Of a stretch of DNA of 5,920 nucleotides, positions 1 to 5,794 are shown piece after piece. The stretch is from the NCBI GenBank assembly GCA_020853405.1, contig JADYYZ010000526.1, positions 1 to 5,920 of the forward strand. The letters are read 5' to 3'. The notes below the pieces were generated by a model. That model did no database searches and was not told the origin of the DNA. It saw only the letters and a list, made by a program, of their open reading frames with translations. The stretch comes from Acetobacteraceae bacterium (GTDB lineage: Bacteria; Pseudomonadota; Alphaproteobacteria; Acetobacterales; Acetobacteraceae). Position numbers and translations under genes: made by a program. Positions within the stretch are counted from its first letter, which is position 1, and each line of letters opens with the position of its first letter.

Positions 1-124
1 AACAGCTGGCGGGGAAACCGCGTCAGGCGCTCGTGACCATTGTCGGTGACCAGGATGGTTTCCGACATGCCGAACCCCTGGGCCAGCACGTAGCTGTGGA
101 ACACCATGCCCGGCGCGAATGCCC
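1..124. repeat. 124-bp direct repeat, left copy
   Basis: This block is identical, base for base by eye, to 5797-5920, in the same orientation. It reaches the first base of the window, so its true left boundary is not visible. It encodes the C-terminal tail of an M24-family protein on the minus strand. Three explanations fit: the overlapping ends of a circular contig, one junction of a tandem duplication of about 5.8 kb, or a direct repeat flanking an inserted module. No integrase or tRNA is seen, so a classical island attachment site is not supported. Confidence 0.95.
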
Positions 125-131
125 AGCAGGC
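1..131 (-). pseudogene. M24-family peptidase C-terminal remnant, left copy
   Basis: Read on the minus strand in the frame with codon 125-123, this stretch encodes AFAPGMVFHSYVLAQGFGMS followed by ETILVTDNGHERLTRFP. That is the usual C-terminal end of M24 (creatinase / Xaa-Pro aminopeptidase fold) proteins. The glutamate of SETILVT, at 60-62, matches the last metal-ligand Glu of the family. Only about 40 residues are present. Upstream on the minus strand the frame meets TAG at 155-153 and then runs into transposase sequence, so the catalytic body of the protein is missing. The stop codon would lie just left of base 1, as seen in the right copy. Which M24 subfamily it came from cannot be told from the tail. 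Confidence 0.6.
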
Positions 132-152
132 GCCGGGCGCTGCCTCCAGCTG

Positions 153-344
153 CTAGCCGCCGTTCGGCTGCAGCACATAGCAGATCGCGCTGACGATCTC
201 GCGCAGTGGCCAGGCCGATGGTCGGCCCGCGCGAGCCGGCGCCGGCAGCAACCGCGCAATCACCGCCCACCCGGCATCGGCCAGGTCACTGGCGAAGCGA
301 GGTCCCTCGCGCCTTTGGTGCGCGCAGGTGGCTGCGGTCCACAT
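153..344 (-). pseudogene. IS5-family transposase, N-terminal fragment
   Basis: The reading frame starts with MWTAATCAHQRREG at 344 and continues with FASDLADAGWAVIARLLP, a GRPSAWPLREIVSAICYVL segment, and a TAG stop at 155-153. This closely follows the N-terminal domain of IS5/IS1031-type DDE transposases: a DLTDAEWAVIEPLLP-like motif, then GRPR.WPLREIVNAIFYVLR. Homology ends after YVL (about 171). The next residues, QPNGG, are not the expected GG.PWRLLP. No part of the DDE catalytic core is present, so this cannot be an active transposase. The frame stays open upstream to 419, but the residues before the Met at 344 look like translated leader DNA. Confidence 0.75.
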
Positions 345-439
345 CCGGGGCGATCTCCAATCGAGTCTCGACGACCCATCGGAATCACACCCGCCGTAGC
401 CACCCAACCAATGTTCCAACCCCGTTCAGAGACAGCCTC
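171..439 (-). mobile_element. Truncated IS5-family element, left end only
   Basis: On the minus strand the element appears to begin at 439 with GAGGCTGTCTCTGAACGGGG (439-420). This resembles the GAG-starting terminal inverted repeats of the IS1031-like branch of IS5. The three bases just outside, TGA at 440-442, fit the TNA target preferred by that group. About 95 bases of leader follow, then the transposase start at 344. Recognisable transposase sequence stops near 171, where the DNA switches to sequence leading into the M24 tail. The rest of the element and its right inverted repeat are absent. The end assignment rests on family knowledge and the repeat-like sequence, not on a paired inverted repeat. 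Confidence 0.6.
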
Positions 440-618
440 TGAGGCGAGGGTCTCGGGCGAACCTGCCCGGCAGCGGCTATTGCGCGACAGCCTCACAAAG
501 GGTATCGCATCCGAACTGGCTGCCTGAACAGCTCATGGATTCAGGCCCGCGCCGGCGGTATCCCGCAACTACCATCCACCTGCAATACAGACGAAATGAG
601 CGAGAGGAACCCGGGGCG
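440..618. other. Unassigned gap between IS remnant and first aspT
   Basis: I see no gene, RNA or convincing promoter here. One weak -35/-10-like pair exists (TTGCGC at 480-485 and TATCGC at 503-508, 17-base spacing), but each box matches only three of six consensus positions. The 9-mer GACAGCCTC at the IS end (431-439) recurs at 486-494. The transcription start for the three-gene cluster probably lies in this gap, or further left, but it cannot be placed from sequence. The plus-strand frame of aspT is open back to an ATG at 535; its first 28 residues are polar and arginine-rich, and I do not count them as coding. Confidence 0.5.
602..607 (+). promoter_or_regulatory. Ribosome binding site deciding the first aspT start
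   Basis: GAGAGG lies 11 bases before the ATG at 619. It supports that start over the earlier in-frame ATG at 535. The choice is reinforced because, starting at 619, the protein aligns without gaps from Pro13 through TM3 with the second AspT. Confidence 0.5.
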
Positions 619-2304
619 ATGACGGCATGGGCAGTCGACACGCTGAGAGCCTTCCCTCAGCTCGCGATCTTTCTCGCGCTGGGCATCGGCTTCGTCGTCG
701 GGCCAAGGAAGCTCTTCGGTTTCAATCTTGGCAATGTCACGGCCACCTTGCTGGCGGGCGTTCTGATCGGACAGATCGGGATTTCGGTTTCCGCGGACGT
801 CAAGAATACGCTCTTCATCCTCTTTCTGTTCGCCGTCGGGTACGGCGTCGGACCACAATTCGTGCGTGGCCTGTCGAGCGATGGGCCCAAGCAGATTGCC
901 TTTGCGCTCGTCGTACTGGCGCTGTGTCTCGTGGTGCCCTGGATCTGTGCTGTCATTTCCGGTCTGCCTCTCGGCTACAGTGCGGGGCTTTATGCCGGTT
1001 CGCAGACCATCTCGGCGGCGATCGGCGTGGCGACCGATCAGATCAACCAGCTCGGCCTGCCGGCAGAACAGGCCAAGGCGTACGCCGACCAGATCCCGAT
1101 TGCCTATGCCGTCACCTATATCTGGGGCACCATCGGTTCGGCCGTGATCCTCGCGCAGATCGGCCCGCGCCTGATCGGCGTTGACCTGCCGGCCGCCTGT
1201 CGCGAGTACGAAGCGCAACTGGGCGGCGGGACGAAATCGGCCGAGCCCGGCATCACGTCGGCCTATAGCCGTTTCGCTGCGCGCGCCTATCGCATCGGCG
1301 AGGCCGGCAGCATGACCGGCAAGCCGGTTCGCGAACTGCTGCCGGGCTTGCGCATCTTTGTCGAGCGTGTCCGCCGCGGTGAGCAGATCATCGAGGCCGA
1401 TGGCGACACCGTTCTGCAACCCGGCGATGTGGTCGCCTTCTCCGGCCCATATCCGTTGCTTGTCGAGCACCTGGTGCCGCTGATGACCGAGGTCGATGAT
1501 CCGGAACTGCTCGGCGGCGAGGCCGAGGTGGTCGATGTCTATGTCACCAGCAAGGGCATCGCCGGCCGGACGCTTCGCGCATTGAGCGACGAGCCGTGGG
1601 CACGTGGCGTCTATGTGCGCAGGATCGTGCGCTCGATGGTCGAGATTCCGGTACTGCCGGAGACCACGGCCGAGCGCGGCGACATCGCCACCTTGGTCGG
1701 CAGCCGCCGCCATGTCGAAGCCGCGATCAAGGCGCTTGGCTATGCCGACCGGCCCGTGGAGGCGACCGACATTGCCTTTGTCGGCTGGGGCATTTTCATC
1801 GGCGGCATCATCGGTGTGCTGACCATCGTGATCGGCGGCATTCCCGTGGGCCTCTCGACCTCGGGCGGTGCCCTGCTCGCAGGCCTGGTACTGGGCTGGC
1901 TGCGCACGACCCGCCCGGTGTTCGGCCGCATCCCCGGGCCGGCGCTGTGGCTGATGAACACGCTCGGCCTCAATATCTTCATCGCCGTGGTCGGCATCGG
2001 TGCCGGGCCGGGCTTCGTTGCCGGCCTGCAGGCGGTCGGCATCTCGCTGTTCCTGTGGGGTGCGGTGGCGACATCGGTTCCGATGATCGCCGCCGTCTAT
2101 ATCGGCCATTATGTCTTCCGCTTCCATCCGGCCATCCTGTTCGGCGCCTGCGCCGGTGCCCGCACCACGACCGCAGCACTCGGCATGGTCCAGGAAGCAG
2201 CAGGAAGCCGCATTCCCGCCCTTGGCTACGGGATGCCCTATGCGGTCGGCAACACCCTGCTGACGATATTCGGTCTGGTCATCGTGCTGCTGCTTGCGCC
2301 CTGA
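619..2304 (+). CDS. aspT: AspT-family aspartate:alanine exchanger, paralogue 1
   Basis: This is a 561-residue inner-membrane protein of the aspartate:alanine exchanger family (AAE, the AspT/YidE/YbjL fold), predicted to swap external L-aspartate for internal L-alanine. An N-terminal membrane half has hydrophobic stretches at about residues 12-27, 40-55, 63-81, 93-113, 119-138 and 159-183. A soluble loop holds two RCK_C (TrkA-C) domains, about 220-276 (RVRRGEQIIEADGD... then PGDVV) and 304-361. A C-terminal membrane half follows at about 385-560, ending GYGMPYAVGNTLLTIFG. The family motif GPQF follows TM3 and GAGPGF lies in the C half. Residue 76 in TM3 is Gly, where the second paralogue has Arg. 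Conversely it keeps GARTTTAALG with Arg515, where the second has Gly. The start at 619 is chosen over 535 for its ribosome site and matching N-terminus. The adjoining aspD makes aspartate/alanine the likely substrates, but another amino acid or dicarboxylate is possible for this copy. Confidence 0.9.
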   Translation: MTAWAVDTLRAFPQLAIFLALGIGFVVGPRKLFGFNLGNVTATLLAGVLIGQIGISVSADVKNTLFILFLFAVGYGVGPQFVRGLSSDGPKQIAFALVVLALCLVVPWICAVISGLPLGYSAGLYAGSQTISAAIGVATDQINQLGLPAEQAKAYADQIPIAYAVTYIWGTIGSAVILAQIGPRLIGVDLPAACREYEAQLGGGTKSAEPGITSAYSRFAARAYRIGEAGSMTGKPVRELLPGLRIFVERVRRGEQIIEADGDTVLQPGDVVAFSGPYPLLVEHLVPLMTEVDDPELLGGEAEVVDVYVTSKGIAGRTLRALSDEPWARGVYVRRIVRSMVEIPVLPETTAERGDIATLVGSRRHVEAAIKALGYADRPVEATDIAFVGWGIFIGGIIGVLTIVIGGIPVGLSTSGGALLAGLVLGWLRTTRPVFGRIPGPALWLMNTLGLNIFIAVVGIGAGPGFVAGLQAVGISLFLWGAVATSVPMIAAVYIGHYVFRFHPAILFGACAGARTTTAALGMVQEAAGSRIPALGYGMPYAVGNTLLTIFGLVIVLLLAP

Positions 2305-2335
2305 GCTGAGCCGCACACGCGCACACACGAACAAT

Positions 2336-2340
2336 GAGGG
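2336..2340 (+). promoter_or_regulatory. Ribosome binding site deciding the aspD start
   Basis: GAGGG ends five bases before the ATG at 2346, which suits initiation there. The in-frame ATG at 2334 overlaps this purine run and has no comparable site upstream. A third ATG at 2341 opens only a two-codon frame (ATG CAA TGA) whose stop overlaps the 2346 start. Confidence 0.6.
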
Positions 2341-2345
2341 ATGCA

Positions 2346-3977
2346 ATGAGCGACGCACTCGATTACGGCACGTTCGAGGGGCTGAGCCCGTTCGAGATCA
2401 AGGACGAGCTGATCAGGCTTGCGCGGGCCGAGGCGGACAAGAGCGCGATCGCCTTCCTGAACGCCGGACGCGGCAACCCCAACTGGATTGCGACCCGCGC
2501 ACGCGACGCCTTCTTCATGCTCGGCCAGTTTGCGCTGACCGAGGCGCGGCGCGTCATGGAAGACGAGGCGGCGGGTCTGGCTGGGATGCCGGCCCGGGAT
2601 GGCTGCCACGCGCGTCTCGCGCGATGGCTGAAGCGCCGCGAGGGCGATGAGGACACGCCGGGTGCTGTGACGCTTGGCGCCGCGGTCGAGTTCGCCATCA
2701 CGAAGTTCGGCTTCAACCCGGACGCATTCGTCCATGAACTGACCGATTCGATCATCGGCGACAATTATCCGGTGCCCGATCGCGCGCTTCGGCACAACGA
2801 GACCATCGTGCACGAATACCTGATGTGGGCGATGTGTGCCGGGCATCGTCCGAATGCCAAATTCGACCTGTTTCCTGTCGAAGGCGGTACCGCTGCGATG
2901 TGCTACATTTTCAAGGCGCTCAAGAACCAGCGGCTGCTGAATGCCGGCGACACCATCGCCATCGTCACGCCGATCTTCACGCCCTATCTCGAGATGCCGG
3001 AGCTCGAGGACTACGCACTCCGCCAGATCCACATCCAGGCCGAGCAGGAAGACCGCTTCCAGCTGACGGATCAGGACATCGCCGCGCTGGAAGACCCGAA
3101 GGTCAAGGCGCTTTTCCTGGTCAATCCGGGCAACCCTTCGGCGGTTGCGCTGAACCCGGACACGATCCAGCGGCTCGTGAAGTTCGTGCAGACGAAGCGC
3201 CCGGACCTCTTCATCCTCACCGACGACGTGTACGGCACCTTCGTTGCCGATTTCCAGTCCCTGCTCGGCCATCTGCCGCGCAACACGATCGGCGTCTATT
3301 CCTTCTCCAAGTATTTCGGCTGCACCGGCTGGCGGCTTGGCGTGATCGCCGTTGCGCAGGACAACGTTTTCGACGAGACGATTCGCAGGCATCCGCCGGA
3401 AATCCAGGCAACGGTCGAGAAACGCTACCTGGCGCTTACGCCGCGGCCGGCGGACCTGAAATTCATCGACCGGATCGTCGCCGACAGCCGCGACGTTGCC
3501 TTGAACCATACCGCTGGCCTGTCGCTGCCACAGCAGGTGATGATGTCGCTGTTCAGCCTGGTCGAGATGCTGGACCAGGCGAAACTCTACCAGAAGGCCT
3601 GCATGGCGATCTGCGAGCGGCGTTTCCAGAAGCTGCTGAGCGGCATGGGGATCGTCGCGGAAGTGGGGCCGTATTTCGATCGCTATTACGGCCCGATCGA
3701 CTTCGAATTCATCCTGCGCAAGCACGTGGGCGAGGAGGTGGTGCAGTGGATCAAGGCGAATGTCCATCCGCTCGACATCGCGTTCAAGCTCGCCCAGGAC
3801 CACGGCGTCGTGCTGCTGAACGGATCGGGCTTTGCCGCGCCGAACTGGTCGGCACGTGTTTCCTTCGCCAATCTCGACGATGCCGCCTATGAGGCGATCG
3901 GCCGCGCCGTGCGGGCGGTGGCGCGCGGCTATGTCGAGGCCTATCGCGCCTCGCTCGGTAAACCGCTGCGTACCTGA
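2346..3977 (+). CDS. aspD: Aspartate 4-decarboxylase (PLP-dependent)
   Basis: This 543-residue cytoplasmic enzyme of PLP fold-type I is predicted to convert L-aspartate to L-alanine and CO2. Characterised relatives from Pseudomonas and Comamonas are of similar length, form large oligomers and have side aspartate aminotransferase activity. The N-terminus carries the hallmark NAGRGNPN (39-46), which replaces the usual small-domain start of aminotransferases. NPGNPS (260-265) supplies Asn263. TDDVYGTF gives Asp293 (to the PLP ring nitrogen) and Tyr296. YSFSKYFGCTGWRLG holds the Schiff-base Lys322 (codon 3309-3311) and the phosphate-contacting Arg330. ARVSFANL near the C-terminus gives Arg504, equivalent to the substrate-carboxylate arginine of aminotransferases. 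A long insert after residue 60 is typical of this enzyme and not of ordinary aminotransferases. No key residue is missing. It sits 41 bases after one aspT and 25 before another, so it should supply the alanine that drives exchange. Confidence 0.95.
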   Translation: MSDALDYGTFEGLSPFEIKDELIRLARAEADKSAIAFLNAGRGNPNWIATRARDAFFMLGQFALTEARRVMEDEAAGLAGMPARDGCHARLARWLKRREGDEDTPGAVTLGAAVEFAITKFGFNPDAFVHELTDSIIGDNYPVPDRALRHNETIVHEYLMWAMCAGHRPNAKFDLFPVEGGTAAMCYIFKALKNQRLLNAGDTIAIVTPIFTPYLEMPELEDYALRQIHIQAEQEDRFQLTDQDIAALEDPKVKALFLVNPGNPSAVALNPDTIQRLVKFVQTKRPDLFILTDDVYGTFVADFQSLLGHLPRNTIGVYSFSKYFGCTGWRLGVIAVAQDNVFDETIRRHPPEIQATVEKRYLALTPRPADLKFIDRIVADSRDVALNHTAGLSLPQQVMMSLFSLVEMLDQAKLYQKACMAICERRFQKLLSGMGIVAEVGPYFDRYYGPIDFEFILRKHVGEEVVQWIKANVHPLDIAFKLAQDHGVVLLNGSGFAAPNWSARVSFANLDDAAYEAIGRAVRAVARGYVEAYRASLGKPLRT

Positions 3978-4002
3978 GATCGGCTGAAGCGAACGCCTGC
4001 CC

Positions 4003-5697
4003 ATGATCGCCACCACAGCGGGCATCTTCGCCCGCCATCCTGAACTCGCGTTGTTTCTGGCCCTTTGCCTCGGCTATGCGATCGGCAAGCTGCGCTACGG
4101 CAATTTCAGTGTCGGGGCGGTGACCGGTTGCCTGATCGCCGGCGTGATCGTCGGCCAGACTGGCGTGCGCATGTCCGACGATCTCAAGCAGGTCTTCTTT
4201 CTGCTGTTCCTGTTTGCGATCGGCTACCGCACGGGGCCGCAGTTCTTCCGCAGCCTGAATGCCAAGGCACTGCCGCAGATCGCGGTGACGCTCGTACTGT
4301 GTGTCACGGCGCTGCTGGTCGCGCTCGGCTGTGCGAAACTGCTGGGTCTCGATGTCGGCATCGCGGCGGGGATGCTGGCGGGGGCGGCGACGGAATCCGC
4401 CACGGTGGGTGTTGCGATCGACACCTTCCGGCGCATCGGGGCGGCACCGGAAGCGATACGCACTTTCGAGGCGAATGTCGCGACCGCCTTCGCTGTCTGC
4501 TACCTGGTCGGCGTTATCGCGACAATCATCATGCTTTCCCAGGTCGCGCCGCGGATGCTGAAGCGGAATCTGCGGGAAGCCTGCGCCGCGATGGAGGCCG
4601 AGCTGGGTGGCGCGCCGGCGGATGGCGGACCCGACGTCTCGATGCGGCGCGCGGTCGAGGCGCGTGCCTTTCGCATCGCCGCACGCTGGGTCGACAAGAC
4701 GATTGCGGAACTGGAATCCGCCGCCGAACCAGGCACGAAGATCTACATCGAGCTTGTGCACCGCGGCGATACCATTCTCGAGCCTCGTCCCGATCTGTTG
4801 CTTCAGGCCGATGATGTCGTCGCCGTGGTCGGCTGGCGCGGCAATCTGGTCGAGCAGGGCAGTGCGATCGGCGCGGAACAGGATGACCACACGCTGCTGA
4901 ACATTCCAGCCGATCAGGTCGATGCGGTGGTCACAAACAGGCGGGTGATCGGTTCCACGCTGGCGCAATTGCGCGTCCATCCCGCCGCCCGCACTGTCTT
5001 CCTGCGCCGGGTCGTGCGCGCAGGAGAGGAGATACCGATCTATGATGGGCTGGCGCTGGAGCGCGGCGATGTGCTGACGCTGGTCGGGGCACGGCAGAAT
5101 GCGGCGGCAGCGGCTGCTGCCATCGGCTACGCCGATCGCCCGGGTTCGGCGACCGACATGATCTTCGTCGGCCTGTTCATCGTTCTGGGCGGCCTGATCG
5201 GGATTCCGGCACTGCATTTCGGTGCGCTTGAACTGAGTATCGGCGTCGCCGTGGGCACGCTGCTGGGAGGGCTGGTCGGCGGTTGGCTGCGGGCACGAAG
5301 CCGGCGCTTCGGCTTCGTGCCGTCCGGGGCGCTTTGGTTCTTCGACTCGGTGGGCCTGTCCGCCTTCATCGCTTGTGTGGGCATCTCCGCAGGGCCAAGT
5401 TTCGTATCCGGCCTGGTGCAGTCGGGCCCGGCCCTTGTCGTTGTTTCCATCCTGGTCGTCGCCGCGTCACATGGCGCCGCGATCCTGGTCGGCAGCCGAA
5501 TTTTCGGAATGAATGAGGGTGTTCTGCTGGGCACCTGCTGCGGTGCGGGCACCTCGGCGCCGGCCTTGGCAGCCGTGCAGGAGCAGGCGAACAGCCGCAT
5601 ACCCACGATCGGGTACGGTCTTGGCTATGCGATCGGCAACGTGCTGCTGGCGCTGTGGGGATCCGTCATTGTGTTCGCGCTGGGCGCGCCTGGCTGA
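4003..5697 (+). CDS. aspT: AspT-family aspartate:alanine exchanger, paralogue 2
   Basis: This is a second 564-residue inner-membrane exchanger of the AspT/YidE/YbjL fold. It is clearly homologous to the first but divergent at many positions. Hydrophobic segments lie at about residues 14-28, 40-57, 64-82, 92-115, 119-139 and 158-182. Two RCK_C domains follow, about 218-280 and 305-366. The C-terminal membrane half spans about 385-561. TM3 reads LFLFAIGYRTGPQF, with Arg76. As I recall, Arg76 in TM3 of the Tetragenococcus halophilus AspT has been reported as needed for transport, which favours this copy as the canonical aspartate:alanine antiporter. In the C half the GAR.T motif has become GAGTSAPALA (Gly516). 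The ATG at 4003 has only a weak purine stretch (GAAGCGA, 3986-3992) before it, so translation may depend on coupling to aspD. That start places TM1-TM3 in register with the first paralogue. The substrate is inferred from family and context. Confidence 0.9.
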   Translation: MIATTAGIFARHPELALFLALCLGYAIGKLRYGNFSVGAVTGCLIAGVIVGQTGVRMSDDLKQVFFLLFLFAIGYRTGPQFFRSLNAKALPQIAVTLVLCVTALLVALGCAKLLGLDVGIAAGMLAGAATESATVGVAIDTFRRIGAAPEAIRTFEANVATAFAVCYLVGVIATIIMLSQVAPRMLKRNLREACAAMEAELGGAPADGGPDVSMRRAVEARAFRIAARWVDKTIAELESAAEPGTKIYIELVHRGDTILEPRPDLLLQADDVVAVVGWRGNLVEQGSAIGAEQDDHTLLNIPADQVDAVVTNRRVIGSTLAQLRVHPAARTVFLRRVVRAGEEIPIYDGLALERGDVLTLVGARQNAAAAAAAIGYADRPGSATDMIFVGLFIVLGGLIGIPALHFGALELSIGVAVGTLLGGLVGGWLRARSRRFGFVPSGALWFFDSVGLSAFIACVGISAGPSFVSGLVQSGPALVVVSILVVAASHGAAILVGSRIFGMNEGVLLGTCCGAGTSAPALAAVQEQANSRIPTIGYGLGYAIGNVLLALWGSVIVFALGAPG

Positions 5698-5723
5698 TCA
5701 TGCGGAGGCGCCGAGTACGTCCG

Positions 5724-5743
5724 GTGACGGCGGATTTCGTCAC
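5724..5743. other. Hairpin downstream of the second aspT
   Basis: GTGACG at 5724-5729 pairs with CGTCAC at 5738-5743 around an 8-base loop. One G-T wobble and one further C-G pair can extend the stem to 5722/5745. It begins about 25 bases after the last stop codon of the cluster but is not followed by a T run, so intrinsic termination is doubtful. A competing GGCGG/CCGCC pairing (5729-5733 with 5746-5750) overlaps it. Confidence 0.35.
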
Positions 5744-5777
5744 TGCCGCCTGCGGGCGACCGCTGCTGCGTTCCGGC

Positions 5778-5794
5778 TGAGCTGCTTCAGCTCA
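5778..5794. terminator. Possible bidirectional terminator hairpin between convergent genes
   Basis: TGAGCTG, loop CTT, CAGCTCA form a perfect 7-bp stem. It lies 81 bases after the last plus-strand gene and covers the stop codon (5789-5787) of the minus-strand M24 gene, a position where convergent genes often share a terminator. Neither side carries a T run, so it is a candidate only. Confidence 0.35.

Noticed and set aside
480..508. Sigma-70-like promoter TTGCGC / TATCGC with 17-base spacing
   Set aside because: Only three of six bases match in each box, which is expected by chance in 180 bases. It is not called as a feature.
33..527. Plus-strand open frame of 164 residues over the left flank
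   Set aside because: It runs antisense to both the M24 tail and the IS5 transposase fragment, which have clear family matches. Its own translation looks random and arginine-rich.
535..618. N-terminal extension of the first aspT from the ATG at 535
   Set aside because: The 28 extra residues are polar, arginine-rich and unlike family N-termini. The ATG at 619 has a ribosome site and gives a residue-by-residue match with the second paralogue.
541..2358. Long minus-strand open frame of 605 residues opposite the first aspT
   Set aside because: It lies exactly antisense to a well-recognised transporter. Its translation is rich in Asp, Arg, Gly, His and Ala with no domain pattern, as expected of a shadow frame in high-GC DNA.
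2238..4025. Minus-strand open frame of 595 residues opposite aspD
   Set aside because: It is antisense to a fully conserved PLP enzyme. The composition is that of a reverse-complement shadow and no family is recognisable.
3784..5217. Minus-strand open frame of 477 residues opposite the aspD end and the second aspT
   Set aside because: It is a shadow of two real genes, low in hydrophobic runs and without recognisable motifs.
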